A DNA stretch of 64,000 nt, from assembly GCF_006170445.1 (NCBI RefSeq), contig NZ_VCNA01000003.1, forward strand, positions 62,001-126,000, written 5' to 3'. The stretch comes from Brevibacillus dissolubilis (GTDB lineage: Bacteria > Bacillota > Bacilli > Brevibacillales > Brevibacillaceae). The notes beneath the pieces are model-generated. The model searched no databases. It saw only the letters and a program-made list of their open reading frames with translations, and was not told the DNA's origin. Made by a program: the position numbers and the translations under genes. Below, one piece after another: positions 8,381 to 18,216 of the stretch (the first letter of the stretch is position 1; every line of letters starts with the position of its first letter).

Positions 8381-9001
8381 TTAGTTTAAATAATACGCCA
8401 AGCTTTGCAAACTGGAAGTTACGTCTGCGTGGTCAATCTTGACATTTTTGCTTGTCTTGATGCTGACCGGAGCAAAATTAAGAATCGCCTCGATCCCCGC
8501 ATCAATCAGCTGGTCAGCCACCAATTGGGCGGCACCGGCTGGTACGGTGATGATCGCGAGGCGGATTTGTCTGGTCTTAATCGTTTCTTCGATCTCATCA
8601 ATCGGCTGGATCACCGTGCCTGCAATCTCGTTTCCATGCTTGGCAGGATCGGCGTCAAAAATGGCGACAATCCGCATGTTGTCCTTGAGATAGGCATTGT
8701 AGTTGCTGATCGCCTGTCCCAGATTGCCCGCCCCGACCAGCGCCACATTGATCTGCTGGTCGATTTTTAAGATATGGCGGATTTTATCGATGAGATAGTC
8801 CACATCGTAGCCAATGCCCTTTTTGCCAAAGTCTCCGAATGTGGACAGGTCTTTTCGGATCTGTGCCGGATTGATATCGAGTGTCTTGCCCATCTGCTGG
8901 GACGAGACAGTCCTCACCTGCATCTGCTGCAGGTTGCTCAGATATCGCAAATAAATCGGCAAGCGTCGTACGACAGCCTCTGATATTTTAGGGGCTTTCA
9001 T
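8381..9001 (-). CDS. rex: redox-sensing transcriptional repressor Rex
   Basis: A 206-residue Rex protein. Residues 1-80 form the winged helix (KISEAVVRRLPIYLRYL...NPAQIRKDLSTFGDFGKKG) and 85-205 a Rossmann domain with VALVGAGNLGQAI for NADH/NAD+. Rex dimers leave their operators when NADH rises, relieving respiratory and fermentation genes. Operators for it could sit upstream of respiratory genes in the genome; I did not find a clear TTGTGA...TCACAA site in this window. Confidence 0.95.
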   Translation of the reverse strand: MKAPKISEAVVRRLPIYLRYLSNLQQMQVRTVSSQQMGKTLDINPAQIRKDLSTFGDFGKKGIGYDVDYLIDKIRHILKIDQQINVALVGAGNLGQAISNYNAYLKDNMRIVAIFDADPAKHGNEIAGTVIQPIDEIEETIKTRQIRLAIITVPAGAAQLVADQLIDAGIEAILNFAPVSIKTSKNVKIDHADVTSSLQSLAYYLN

Positions 9002-9034
9002 GCTGTCTTAGCCCTCCATTTCCCTGCATCAAAT

Positions 9035-9952
9035 TCATCTTTTTTTCAGTACACGGTATTGATTCCCGTTGGAAAGAATCGTGATCGTGCCGTCCTGTCC
9101 GGTGATATAGGTCTCTGCCCACGATTCACCCAGCCGCTCCAATACTTCAGCCTGTGTGGATTTCATCGATTCCCGGTTCTTCCCGGTCATGACGATCGCC
9201 ACCTGGGCATCCACCTGGGTCAAAAATTGTTGGGAAGAGGCCTGGTTGCTGCCTTGATCAGGTACCTTGAGCACCTCGGAGGTAAGCAGCTCGGCATAAC
9301 GGCCCAGAAGACGCTCCTCCACCTTGTCACTGATCGCACTGGTGAACAGGAAGCGTAGCTTGTCGTGCTTTAGCTGAAAGACCAGAGAATTATCCTGCGG
9401 GGACAAAAACAAATCCTCGCCCGGATGAAATACCGTCATCTGCACCTTATCATCCAAACGCACCTGATCTGATTCGGTCAGATACATCAGCTTCTGCCCC
9501 CGTGGAAACGGGATCACACGGCGGATCGCTGCCGAATAGGCCTTCGGGAGAATGACGGTATCAATCTGCATCTTTTCAGCCAAGGCCAAAAAGCCGCCAG
9601 TCTGTTCGGCCTGGTCATTGGTCAGGATCACAAAATCAATCTTGGTCACGCGCCGATCCTGCAATCTCTCCAGCAGCACCTCAGTGTCTTGTGCACTGCC
9701 GGTGTCAATCAACAGCTTTTTGCCGCCGGGCATACGGACAAGGGTACTCTCCCCGTGCGGCAGATCAAAATAAGTCGTAACCATTCCTAAAAATTCCCGC
9801 TCATCCTTGATCTGAAACGGGTCTTCCACCTTTACAGTACCAAGATCCGGCTCTTCTGCCAGATGATCATCAATCGACGAACAGCCCGCAAGAACCCAGA
9901 TCAGGCTGATCACCAGTAAAAAAAGCGATAGGGTGCGTACTCGTATCCTCAC
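9035..9952 (-). CDS. ComEC-type metallo-beta-lactamase-fold lipoprotein, ligands degenerate
   Basis: A 305-residue protein with a lipoprotein signal (SLIWVLAGCSS, lipobox Cys at 23), so it is anchored outside the membrane. The body resembles the C-terminal MBL-fold of ComEC/Rec2 (ESTLVRMPGGKKLLIDTGSA, then VILTNDQAEQTGGFLAL). In active members the latter reads HxHxDH; here it is TNDQAEQ, lacking the histidines, and I see no compensating His cluster. The fold is likely kept but hydrolase activity is doubtful. It may be a binding or scaffold protein. Confidence 0.75.
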   Translation of the reverse strand: MRIRVRTLSLFLLVISLIWVLAGCSSIDDHLAEEPDLGTVKVEDPFQIKDEREFLGMVTTYFDLPHGESTLVRMPGGKKLLIDTGSAQDTEVLLERLQDRRVTKIDFVILTNDQAEQTGGFLALAEKMQIDTVILPKAYSAAIRRVIPFPRGQKLMYLTESDQVRLDDKVQMTVFHPGEDLFLSPQDNSLVFQLKHDKLRFLFTSAISDKVEERLLGRYAELLTSEVLKVPDQGSNQASSQQFLTQVDAQVAIVMTGKNRESMKSTQAEVLERLGESWAETYITGQDGTITILSNGNQYRVLKKR

Positions 9953-9993
9953 TATTGTATCACCTAAATCCTCATGAGACTATTGCTTTCATT

Positions 9994-12954
9994 TTATGAG
10001 TCATCTTGAGGATGCATGCCACTGAGGAACGGACGAATTCTCTCGCGCAGATCAGGCCATGTCCCTTTTTCCACACGGTATGGGGGCAAGGACTGCAAAA
10101 ACTGGCGGCCATAGCGGGAAGCTACGATGCGGGTGTCAAATACGATCACGACCCCTCGGTCATGCTGGTGACGGATCAGACGGCCCAAGCCCTGCTTGAA
10201 GCGGATGATCGCGTGTGGTAAGTGCAGGGACATGAATGCGTTCTTCTTCGCCTGCTTCATCGCCTCAGAGCGGCCTTCTAGCAACGGATGGTTAGGCGGT
10301 GAAAACGGCAGCCGGACGATGATCAGACAGCTCAGCGCCTCACCGGGAATATCGACGCCTTCCCAGAAGCTGGCGGCGCCTAGCAGGACGGATTTTTTCT
10401 CGCTCTGGAATTTGCGGACCAGCTTGCTGCGGTTGTTGGAATCGATGCCGTGCCCAAGCAGGGTGTAGCCTTCGCCGTCGAGCAGCGTATTCATTCCTTC
10501 ATATACTTGTCGCAGCATCGAGTAGGAGGTGAACAGGATCATTGTCCGCCCTTCTGCTGCCCGTACGGTATCGATACAGCCTTGGATCACGGCATGGAGA
10601 TAAGTTGGGTCGCTTTCTTTGGAGATCTCTGGGAAATCCTCAGGAATCAGGATCACGCCCTGCTCTTCATAATCAAACGGCGACGGCAGTGCCATCGTCC
10701 GCACCCGCTCCTCTGGCAGAGTGTTGAGTCCGTATCGGTCGAGGAAGTAGGAGAAGCTGTTTTTTACCGTCAAAGTGGCGGAGGTAAGGGTGACGCTTCG
10801 TTTTTTCTCAAATAATGTCTCCACTAAAGTCGGGGAGACCTCCAGTGGTGCCTTGTGAAAATACATCTGTTTGCGCGAGCCCTTAGTATCCAACTCCACC
10901 CATGTGACATGCCCCTCATCCTCTTGGAACAGGACAAAATGCATCCGCTCGATCAGCTTCGAAAAATCGTTCATCGCCCCACTCAGGTCAGTGGAGAGCT
11001 GGCTTAAGGAAAATGGCACTTGCTCGCTCTCTTTTTGATACATGCGGTAAAGAGTATCCAACAGCGAGGCGAAGGTGGTCAGCTGGTCCAGCAGCTTCTG
11101 GGCGGCACGCTGAATCCGTGACTGTTTTTCAGCAAACTCGCTTAGCTTGTAGCGAACCGAGCCTCGTCCGGTATCATTGCAGTCATCACAGCGGACACTG
11201 GCCCAACGGTAAAATTGGGTCGACCAGTTCTGCATTTCGTCACGGATGCGGCCATGCTGGCGGCTGAGCTCGCGAATTTTTTCTTTCAATTCCTGCTTGA
11301 GATCGGGGTGGATCACGGTCAGTTCATCAGCAAAGCTGCGAATCATGCTAGACTTATCCACAGACAGCCGGTCCAGCAGGTGATGCAAATCCATCGTCGC
11401 CAGCTGTGTACCAAAATGCTGGCTCGCCACCTCTTCCAGCTGATGGGCCTCGTCGATGATGACCACTTCATGGGGCGGCAGGATATTGCGATCCTCATCC
11501 AAGTCACTGACCAACAGAGCGTGATTGACGATCACGATGTCAGCATCCTTGGCTTGGTTTTTGGCGTTGAAATAATAGCAGCGGCTAAACCACGGGCATT
11601 TGCGGTGCAGACAGGAGTTGACATCGCTTTTGATATCCTGCCAGTACATCTGGGCAGACGGGGTGAAGCTCAATTCCTCCACATCCCCCCGCTCGGTCTG
11701 GGTCAGCCAGGTCAGGATCTGCGACTTCGCCATCTGGATCTCCTGTGTCCCGCCCTCTGCGTCCAGACTTTGCTCGAACTTGCGCATGCAGATATAATTG
11801 CCGCGACCCTTCAGCTGGGCAGCGGTAAAGGAAAACGGCAGGGAGCGCTCCAGAAGCGGGACGTCCTTGTTGGCAAGCTGGTCTTGGAGCTGAATCGTGT
11901 GTGTGCTGACCACGACCTGCTGACGGTGCAGCTTGGCCCACAAGACGCTTGGCAAAAGATAGCCCAGTGACTTACCCGTACCTGTCCCTGCTTCTACAAG
12001 CAGATGGGCCTCCTCCTGCATCGCGGAGTAGATCCCGCGCATCATCGCTTCCTGTGCTTCGCGGCGCTGGTAGCCGGAATAATGCGCGCTAAAGCCTTCT
12101 TCGCTCCCTAGCAGTCCCTCCAGCAACACATCCAGTTCGAATGTGCTTGGATCAGGACTGCGGTCTGTCGCATGTTCGGCTGCCTGCTTCTGCCGTTGAC
12201 CGACCCGCTTGCGGCGCTTGAGGGCAATCTGACGGTAGATATCCAGACCGTCCTCTCCTGCATCGGCATCAGCAGGCTTAACCGCTTTGCCCGCTTTTTG
12301 ATCCATGTCAAAATCAAACCCATCCCCGTCAAAGTCAAACGAGGTCATCATCTTCTCCATCTCGACATGGCGCAACAGCTTGGAAATATCGGAGCGAAAC
12401 GAAGTCACCAGCATCTGCAGGCGCTGGATGGTGACCAGCGGCAGATCGGTCAGAATCCCGAGCAGCCGCAAAAGCAGATGGGCGGTCGCCATCGCGTCAC
12501 TGTCAGCCTGATGCGGATTGTCGTGCTCTATGTCAAAATCGTTTGCCAGTTCAATAAGCCTGTAGCCGCCTTGCATCGGCAAAAGGAACCGTGCCAGCTC
12601 CACGGTATCCAGCACATCCCCGTCAAACGGATAATAGCCCTGGCTCACCAGGGCTTCCTGTAAGAAAGTCAGATCAAAGTTCGCATTATGGGCTACGAAG
12701 GTACGTCCGTCGAGGCGTCTGAGCATCTCCGGAAGCACTTCGTCGATCTTGGGAGCATCCGCCACCATCTCATCGTTGATCCCGGTCAATTGCGTGATGA
12801 ACGGTGGGATGGGACGTTCTGGATTGACATAAGTGGAATAGGTGTCGACGATCTGCCCGTCGTCCACGATGACAGCTCCAATCTGAATGATGCTATCGCC
12901 TTGGCGTGGTTGGTTTCCAGTCGTTTCAAAATCAACGACAATGAATCGGTTCAT
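9994..12954 (-). CDS. dinG: DinG-family helicase fused to DnaQ-like 3'-5' exonuclease
   Basis: A 986-residue protein. Residues 1-165 are a DEDDh exonuclease (FIVVDFETTGN, HNANFDLTFL, HQADSDAMATAHLL). A low-complexity acidic/basic linker spans about 205-275. The XPD/DinG helicase follows with Walker A EAGTGTGKS near 322, Walker B/DEAH IIDEAHQLEE near 497 and C-terminal motifs (LGAASFWEGVDIPG, GLGRLIRH). Cysteines NYIC...CLHRKCPWFSRC fit an iron-sulphur cluster; an extra CDDC near 610 is unexplained. The fusion is usual in Firmicutes. It lies downstream of panD and the TPR gene as in the Bacillus order. Confidence 0.93.
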   Translation of the reverse strand: MNRFIVVDFETTGNQPRQGDSIIQIGAVIVDDGQIVDTYSTYVNPERPIPPFITQLTGINDEMVADAPKIDEVLPEMLRRLDGRTFVAHNANFDLTFLQEALVSQGYYPFDGDVLDTVELARFLLPMQGGYRLIELANDFDIEHDNPHQADSDAMATAHLLLRLLGILTDLPLVTIQRLQMLVTSFRSDISKLLRHVEMEKMMTSFDFDGDGFDFDMDQKAGKAVKPADADAGEDGLDIYRQIALKRRKRVGQRQKQAAEHATDRSPDPSTFELDVLLEGLLGSEEGFSAHYSGYQRREAQEAMMRGIYSAMQEEAHLLVEAGTGTGKSLGYLLPSVLWAKLHRQQVVVSTHTIQLQDQLANKDVPLLERSLPFSFTAAQLKGRGNYICMRKFEQSLDAEGGTQEIQMAKSQILTWLTQTERGDVEELSFTPSAQMYWQDIKSDVNSCLHRKCPWFSRCYYFNAKNQAKDADIVIVNHALLVSDLDEDRNILPPHEVVIIDEAHQLEEVASQHFGTQLATMDLHHLLDRLSVDKSSMIRSFADELTVIHPDLKQELKEKIRELSRQHGRIRDEMQNWSTQFYRWASVRCDDCNDTGRGSVRYKLSEFAEKQSRIQRAAQKLLDQLTTFASLLDTLYRMYQKESEQVPFSLSQLSTDLSGAMNDFSKLIERMHFVLFQEDEGHVTWVELDTKGSRKQMYFHKAPLEVSPTLVETLFEKKRSVTLTSATLTVKNSFSYFLDRYGLNTLPEERVRTMALPSPFDYEEQGVILIPEDFPEISKESDPTYLHAVIQGCIDTVRAAEGRTMILFTSYSMLRQVYEGMNTLLDGEGYTLLGHGIDSNNRSKLVRKFQSEKKSVLLGAASFWEGVDIPGEALSCLIIVRLPFSPPNHPLLEGRSEAMKQAKKNAFMSLHLPHAIIRFKQGLGRLIRHQHDRGVVIVFDTRIVASRYGRQFLQSLPPYRVEKGTWPDLRERIRPFLSGMHPQDDS

Positions 12955-13045
12955 ACAATCGTCACCTCATTAGGGTAGAGCTGCTGTCGTGTTGAGATAT
13001 CCTTTTATCATTCAACAACTCCAGACAAAAATCCTGCCTCCCCGA

Positions 13046-14740
13046 TCATGTGCGTGCGTGCGGGTGTTCTGTGATTGTTTCTTTTGCACCCAGATGTGCC
13101 TCTTCCCGCAGCTTCTGACAGAGGCTCGCGTACTCTTGGGCCTCATGTGCCAGCCCGCTGTGTCCGTCCACCTTGGCAAAATACTGTTCGGCAATCCGCC
13201 AGTGGGTCTCCGCCATCGCGATCCGTCCAAGGGACAAATATCCGAGTGAGCGGGTATAGACGTCCTCCTGCGCCACCATCGATTGAGCCAGCCTCTTCGC
13301 CTCGGTGTGTGCGCCTTCATATTCATACAGCGTGATCAAGCCCGCCTGTGCCAGCAGATGATCACGGTCTTGGAAGAGAATCGCCTGCAAAATCCGCCGT
13401 GCTTCCTCCACCTGTCCATGATACAGCTCCATCCAGGCATAGCTGAACAGATAATCAGGGTGGTTCGGTTGAAGTGTCAATGCTTTGAGCAGGATCGGCA
13501 TCGCTCGCTGATACCCAGCCGACAGCCAAGTTACCCATGCCAGACCATGCCACACGAAGCCTTCTGCAGGGTGACGCTCACAAAGCAGCTGGTAGCATTG
13601 CTTCGCCCGCTTGAAATTGCCCGCTTCGACGTACAGGGCTGCCATCTCCACCAAAACCGCTGTCTCATGCTTATCGCTTGGCTCCTTCAGACTGCTGGGC
13701 GGTGCGGGAACTTCACTCTGCGGGTAATGGGACAAGCATTGGAGTGCACGAATCCAGACAAGCTGTGCATCGCTGTCATCCGGCTCTTTTTTCAAATAGG
13801 CGGCGATATGCTCCAAGGCCTCCTGTGCCTCCCCCAGCTCGATGTAGCAGAGCGCCAGATTATACCGGGCTTCCTTGTACCCCGCAACCACCTCCAGCGC
13901 CGTCCCGAATGCCTGTGACGCCTCCAGCCAGTGCCCCTCTTCTGCTAAGATACAGCCGACCGCATTGAGACTAAGCGACGTGATCTTCGGCGAGCTTGCC
14001 GTGTGACTGAGCAGACGGAACTCACGCAGAGCAGCTTCTTTTTCCCCGCAGTGAAGCAGGCTGTAGGCATAGTACATCCGCCCGCTCTCCCAGTCAGGGG
14101 CTTGCTCCACCAGATCAGCCAGATGGGTCTTCGCCTCCTGGAACAGTCTGAGATGGTAAAAACCTTCCCCTTTACGGAACAGCGCGTGGTTGCGCTTAAG
14201 CTTATGCTCCTCTGTATTCCCGTCCGCGTCGGCAGACGAATCGGACACCCCTGCATGTATCTTCGCTCCTGATTCATCACCGTTGAAAAAGTTCGGCTTC
14301 CCTTTCAGCGGAACATCAAATGTCTCATAGTAGGTCTGCTTCTGCTTCGTACTGCTTTCGGACGTCGCTGCCTTTTGCTGTCCCCCCGTCTGCATATGCA
14401 GCACATCTTCCTCCACACCCACTTCATCTTCGTCCCAATCCTCATCATCATCCATCCCGGAAAAGGCATCCTCCCCGAGTGCCGACAGCCCTTGGAGCAC
14501 CGTTTGCGCATTGGTCGGCAGCGTGGTTTGACCCGTGTGCTGGGCTTTTACATCTTTTATCACAGAGGACAGCTTTTCCTCATACTGCAGCCACAAATCA
14601 ATCATCTGATCGCTCGTCTGTCGGAGCGCGAGCAGTTGGCGGGCCAGCTGCTCTTTTTCGTCCATTGTTGCCTTGGGCCAGGCCTGTTCTATGGTTTTCA
14701 GCTTTTCGTGCAAGGCCAGAAACCATTTGTCCATCAACAT
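13046..14740 (-). CDS. tetratricopeptide-repeat protein
   Basis: A 564-residue cytoplasmic protein. Residues 1-70 are helical and charged, 90-175 are acidic low complexity (GMDDDEDWDEDEVGVEED), and from about 185 to 555 there are some ten TPR-like helix pairs (for example EGFYHLRLFQEAKTHLADLV, YKEARYNLALCYIELGEAQE). GAGGGGGGTGG lies upstream of the ATG at 14740. It sits between panD and dinG, a junction that in B. subtilis has no such gene. It probably serves as a protein-binding scaffold; partners are unknown. Confidence 0.8.
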   Translation of the reverse strand: MLMDKWFLALHEKLKTIEQAWPKATMDEKEQLARQLLALRQTSDQMIDLWLQYEEKLSSVIKDVKAQHTGQTTLPTNAQTVLQGLSALGEDAFSGMDDDEDWDEDEVGVEEDVLHMQTGGQQKAATSESSTKQKQTYYETFDVPLKGKPNFFNGDESGAKIHAGVSDSSADADGNTEEHKLKRNHALFRKGEGFYHLRLFQEAKTHLADLVEQAPDWESGRMYYAYSLLHCGEKEAALREFRLLSHTASSPKITSLSLNAVGCILAEEGHWLEASQAFGTALEVVAGYKEARYNLALCYIELGEAQEALEHIAAYLKKEPDDSDAQLVWIRALQCLSHYPQSEVPAPPSSLKEPSDKHETAVLVEMAALYVEAGNFKRAKQCYQLLCERHPAEGFVWHGLAWVTWLSAGYQRAMPILLKALTLQPNHPDYLFSYAWMELYHGQVEEARRILQAILFQDRDHLLAQAGLITLYEYEGAHTEAKRLAQSMVAQEDVYTRSLGYLSLGRIAMAETHWRIAEQYFAKVDGHSGLAHEAQEYASLCQKLREEAHLGAKETITEHPHART

Positions 14741-14830
14741 AAAAAGCCACCCCCCTCTTCGGCAGTGAGTACTTTCATTGTCTCACAAGGGGAGTGGCTC
14801 TATTCAGTACGTGAGGTCCGAAAAAGCTGA

Positions 14831-15214
14831 TTAACGGACGGTCGCATGTACCTCTTCACCGAGGATTTCTTCGATCACATTGTTTTCACCCATGATCGCT
14901 ACTTTTGGTACATGCTTGCGTGCTTCCTCATCAGACATCATCGCGTAGTTGATGATGATCACGACGTCACCAGGCTGTACGAGACGGGCTGCTGCACCAT
15001 TGAGGCAGATGACACCGCTGCCTGGAGCACCTTCGATGATATAGGTCTCAAAACGGGCGCCGTTGTTGTTGTTGACGATCTGTACCTTTTCATTCGGCAG
15101 CAGGTCAAGGGCGTCCAAAATATTTTTATCAATGGTAATGCTTCCCACATAATTCAGGTTCGCTTCCGTGACGGTCGCGCGATGAATTTTGGCTTTCATC
15201 ATAGTGCGGAACAT
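14831..15214 (-). CDS. panD: aspartate 1-decarboxylase
   Basis: A 127-residue pyruvoyl enzyme making beta-alanine from aspartate for pantothenate. The self-cleavage site Gly24-Ser25 is visible in [15 protein letters not shown], followed by catalytic-region residues ([20 protein letters not shown]). Full length. Last gene of panBCD, 18 nt after panC, and cotranscribed with it. Confidence 0.97.
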   Translation of the reverse strand: MFRTMMKAKIHRATVTEANLNYVGSITIDKNILDALDLLPNEKVQIVNNNNGARFETYIIEGAPGSGVICLNGAAARLVQPGDVVIIINYAMMSDEEARKHVPKVAIMGENNVIEEILGEEVHATVR

Positions 15215-15232
15215 TCCGATTCCTCCTGATCT

Positions 15233-16084
15233 CTATACGTTCATGATGATATTATCGATTAGTCTGGTTTTTCCAAATTTCACGGCAAGAGCAAGCAACA
15301 CTCTATCGCCTTCCGCAAGACGGGCGGTATAGCCCAATCTAGGATACTGCAACAATTCGACATAGTCAATGACAGCTAATGGTTGCTGGCTGATCTCGCT
15401 TGCGACTGCATCACGGATCGTCGCTACATCGCGTTCCCCTGCCTCTACCATCGCCTGCGCCTGCCGGAGACTTCGGCTTAACGCCAATGCCTGCTCGCGC
15501 TCCTCCGCGCTCAGATAGACATTGCGCGAGCTTAGCGCCAAGCCGTCCGCTTCACGCAGGGTCGGACAAGGCACGATCGTGACTGGCATGGACAGATCGT
15601 ATACCATCTGCTCAATCACCGCGAGCTGCTGTGCATCCTTTTGCCCGAAAAAGGCGTAGTGAGGCTGCACGATATTGAAGAGCTTGGTGACCACTGTCGC
15701 CACCCCGTCAAAATGCCCCGGTCGGGACGCACCGCAGAGCGGCTCTGTCACTTCGGCCACAGAGACATTGGTCAGCATCTTGCTTGGGTACATCTCTTCT
15801 ACGCCAGGTGTGAACAGATAGCTTACCCCCGCCTCTTCGGCCAGCTTGCTGTCACGCGGGATATCGCGCGGATAGCGGTCAAAATCCTCATTGGGCCCAA
15901 ACTGCAGCGGGTTGACGAAGATGCTCATCACGACCACATCACAGATTTCTTTTGCCCGGTTCACCAGACTGATATGACCCTCATGCAAAAAGCCCATCGT
16001 CGGCACAAAGCCGACCGTCCGGCCCTCTCTGCGCTCCGCACGCAGTACGTCACGCAGTTCGTTGATCGTCGTAATCGTTCTCAT
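15233..16084 (-). CDS. panC: pantothenate synthetase
   Basis: A 283-residue enzyme that joins pantoate and beta-alanine with ATP. Nucleotidyl-transferase motifs are present: GFVPTMGFLHEGHISLV near 25-41 (HIGH-like), FVNPLQFGPNEDFDRYPR near 62-79, and a KMS-like loop region near 180 (GLALSSRNVYL). The start is 2 nt after the panB stop, indicating translational coupling. Confidence 0.97.
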   Translation of the reverse strand: MRTITTINELRDVLRAERREGRTVGFVPTMGFLHEGHISLVNRAKEICDVVVMSIFVNPLQFGPNEDFDRYPRDIPRDSKLAEEAGVSYLFTPGVEEMYPSKMLTNVSVAEVTEPLCGASRPGHFDGVATVVTKLFNIVQPHYAFFGQKDAQQLAVIEQMVYDLSMPVTIVPCPTLREADGLALSSRNVYLSAEEREQALALSRSLRQAQAMVEAGERDVATIRDAVASEISQQPLAVIDYVELLQYPRLGYTARLAEGDRVLLALAVKFGKTRLIDNIIMNV

Positions 16085-16086
16085 CG

Positions 16087-16944
16087 TTATCGTGTGACCC
16101 CTTCACCATAGAGCTGTTGAATCGTTTCTTCCGATGCGGCAAATGTATGCTCACTCGCCGGGAAGCGTCTGGTCTTGACCTCCATCACATAGGAGCTGAC
16201 CGCTTCGGTGATCATCGCACCGATATTGCCGTAGGTCTTGACGAACTTCGGACGGATGCTCGACGCATAGGAGAGCACATCATGAAACACCAGTACTTGT
16301 CCATCACAGCCCACGCCTGCCCCGATTCCGATCGTCGGGATATTGATGCTGTCTGTTACCTTTTGCGCCACTTCCGCCGGTACGCACTCAAGCACGACGG
16401 CACATGCGCCTGCTGCTTCGAGCGCCTTGGCGTCTTCGATCAGCTGAAGTGCTGCTTCGATATCCTTGCCTTGCACCTTGTAGCCGCCCATCTGGTGTAC
16501 AGACTGCGGAGTAAGACCCAGATGCCCCATCACCGGGATGCCCGCTTGTGTACAGCGTTTGACCACCGGGATGATTTCTTGCCCGCCTTCTATTTTGACA
16601 GCCTTGGCGAGACCTTCCTGCATCAGCCGTCCTGCGTTTTTCACAGCTTCCTCCACTGTGCCGTGATAGCTGAGGAATGGCATGTCTGCGACGACAAAGG
16701 CTGTTTTCGTTCCTCTTGTAACCGCTTTCGTATGGTGAATCATATCTTCCATCGTGACTGGGATTGTTGAATCATAACCTAACACAACCATCCCGAGAGA
16801 GTCACCGACGAGAATACAATCCACACCTGCTTCGTCCACCAGCTTGGCCGATGGATAGTCGTACGCCGTGATCATGGCGATCGGACGCTTTTCCGCCTTC
16901 GCTTTTTTCAGGTCAGATGTTGTCACAGGGTTTCTTTTTTGCAT
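16087..16944 (-). CDS. panB: 3-methyl-2-oxobutanoate hydroxymethyltransferase
   Basis: A 285-residue enzyme that makes ketopantoate from ketoisovalerate and methylene-tetrahydrofolate. Motifs: [37 protein letters not shown] (metal site), [14 protein letters not shown] and [17 protein letters not shown]. The open frame extends 54 codons upstream, but that part has no similarity to PanB; the ATG at 16944 has GAGGTG with 7-nt spacing and gives the usual length. First gene of panBCD, behind a leader with a terminator (17019-17053). Confidence 0.96.
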   Translation of the reverse strand: MQKRNPVTTSDLKKAKAEKRPIAMITAYDYPSAKLVDEAGVDCILVGDSLGMVVLGYDSTIPVTMEDMIHHTKAVTRGTKTAFVVADMPFLSYHGTVEEAVKNAGRLMQEGLAKAVKIEGGQEIIPVVKRCTQAGIPVMGHLGLTPQSVHQMGGYKVQGKDIEAALQLIEDAKALEAAGACAVVLECVPAEVAQKVTDSINIPTIGIGAGVGCDGQVLVFHDVLSYASSIRPKFVKTYGNIGAMITEAVSSYVMEVKTRRFPASEHTFAASEETIQQLYGEGVTR

Positions 16945-17018
16945 GATTTCGCACCTCGTTGGAGCTTCCTCACCCGTTCCTGACTCGAAAATCCATTCAT
17001 CCCCCTGCTTTTGCCAAT

Positions 17019-17053
17019 CAAAAAACCCTTCCCGCAAAAAACGGCAGAAGGGT
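17019..17053 (-). terminator. intrinsic terminator between birA and panB (possible attenuator)
   Basis: Minus-strand stem ACCCTTC/GAAGGGT with inner CCG/CGG, then TTTTTT. It lies 75 nt upstream of panB and about 180 nt after birA. It either ends birA transcription or attenuates a panBCD transcript starting near 17210. Confidence 0.7.
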
Positions 17054-17174
17054 GTCATAGGCGTCCACAAACGGCGTGCACAGATTTTCCTTCTGTCTCG
17101 GTCCACACAGGCTCAGAGCAGATTTTTTTTGGTTTTTTCCAGTGGTACAGGGTAAAAAATGGGGTAATACAGAA

Positions 17175-17223
17175 GTCGTGGAGTGCTATTCCATGATGGA
17201 TACAGCCTCCACGACAAAGTATA
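17175..17223 (-). promoter_or_regulatory. possible panBCD promoter with 5' hairpin
   Basis: Minus strand TATACT at 17218-17223 (weak -35 GTGCAA at 17 nt) is followed directly by a perfect 9-bp inverted repeat GTCGTGGAG...CTCCACGAC (arms 17207-17215 and 17175-17183). The rest of the 291-nt gap holds the terminator at 17019. Confidence 0.4.
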
Positions 17224-17235
17224 ACAAAAGATTCC

Positions 17236-18216
17236 TTAATTTGCACGATAATCTATATCGGCGGAATACACTTTATGAAGTTGCCCGGCCATGTCCTCGA
17301 CCAACAGCACGCCGTCATCGTCTAGGCCGATCGCTTGTCCCTCTACGGTAGACTGTACCGTCCGCACGGTGACCATGCGGCCTAGTGACATGGAGTAGGA
17401 TTCCCATTCGCTCTTGACTGATGCAAACCCGTCGCGCAGATAGGTCTCGTACAGCTCCTCAAACGTCCGGCAGAACGCTTGGATGAACGGAGCGCGGCGG
17501 ATCGGATTGCCGTACGCGATCCGCAGCGACGTCGCAATCTCGCCCAGATCTTCCGGAAAATCTGACTCTACCGTATTCACATTAATCCCGATTCCGATGA
17601 CAAGATAGTTGACCCGGTCGGATTCGGCATTGAGCTCGGTGAGGATTCCGCATACCTTTTTTCCATTGACAAAAATATCGTTGGGCCACTTGATCTTCAC
17701 GTCGACGTCCAGCTGTTCACGGATCGTACGTGCCATGGCGACTGCGGTGAGCAGGGTCATCTGTGGTGCTTTGGCGAGTGGAATCACCGGTCGGATGATC
17801 AGGCTCATCCAGATGCCTGTCCCTTTCGGTGAGTGCCAGACGCGCCCCAAGCGTCCTTTGCCCCCTGTCTGCATCTCCGCGATCACGATGGTTCCTTCTG
17901 GAGCACCATTGCCTGCTTCCTGGTGGGCCAGGATTTGCGTCGATTGGACAGTGTCGTGGGCGATAATATGCTGCCCCATATACTTCGCTTGATTTCCGGT
18001 GATGATCTGCTCGACCGAGATCGTGTCCGGCACGGTGACGAGGCGATACCCAGATTTGCGTACCGCCTCGAATTCATAGCCTTCCTCGCGCAGCTCTTCG
18101 ATATGTTTCCACACCGCAGTGCGGGACACATTGCAGAGCTGGCTCAGATATTCACCAGAAATGAAGTCGTTTGGCTTTTGCTGAAATGCTTTAAGAATCT
18201 CCTGCTTGATATTCAT
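17236..18216 (-). CDS. birA: bifunctional biotin operon repressor / biotin-protein ligase
   Basis: A 326-residue BirA. Residues 1-65 are the winged-helix DNA-binding domain (ISGEYLSQLCNVSRTAVWKH), 80-265 the ligase (STQILAHQEAG, TGGKGRLGRVWHSPKGTGIW, IKWPNDIFVNGKKVCG), and the end an SH3-like domain. It biotinylates carboxylases and represses biotin genes. It overlaps the end of cca by 26 nt, so the two are translated from one message. Confidence 0.96.
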   Translation of the reverse strand: MNIKQEILKAFQQKPNDFISGEYLSQLCNVSRTAVWKHIEELREEGYEFEAVRKSGYRLVTVPDTISVEQIITGNQAKYMGQHIIAHDTVQSTQILAHQEAGNGAPEGTIVIAEMQTGGKGRLGRVWHSPKGTGIWMSLIIRPVIPLAKAPQMTLLTAVAMARTIREQLDVDVKIKWPNDIFVNGKKVCGILTELNAESDRVNYLVIGIGINVNTVESDFPEDLGEIATSLRIAYGNPIRRAPFIQAFCRTFEELYETYLRDGFASVKSEWESYSMSLGRMVTVRTVQSTVEGQAIGLDDDGVLLVEDMAGQLHKVYSADIDYRAN

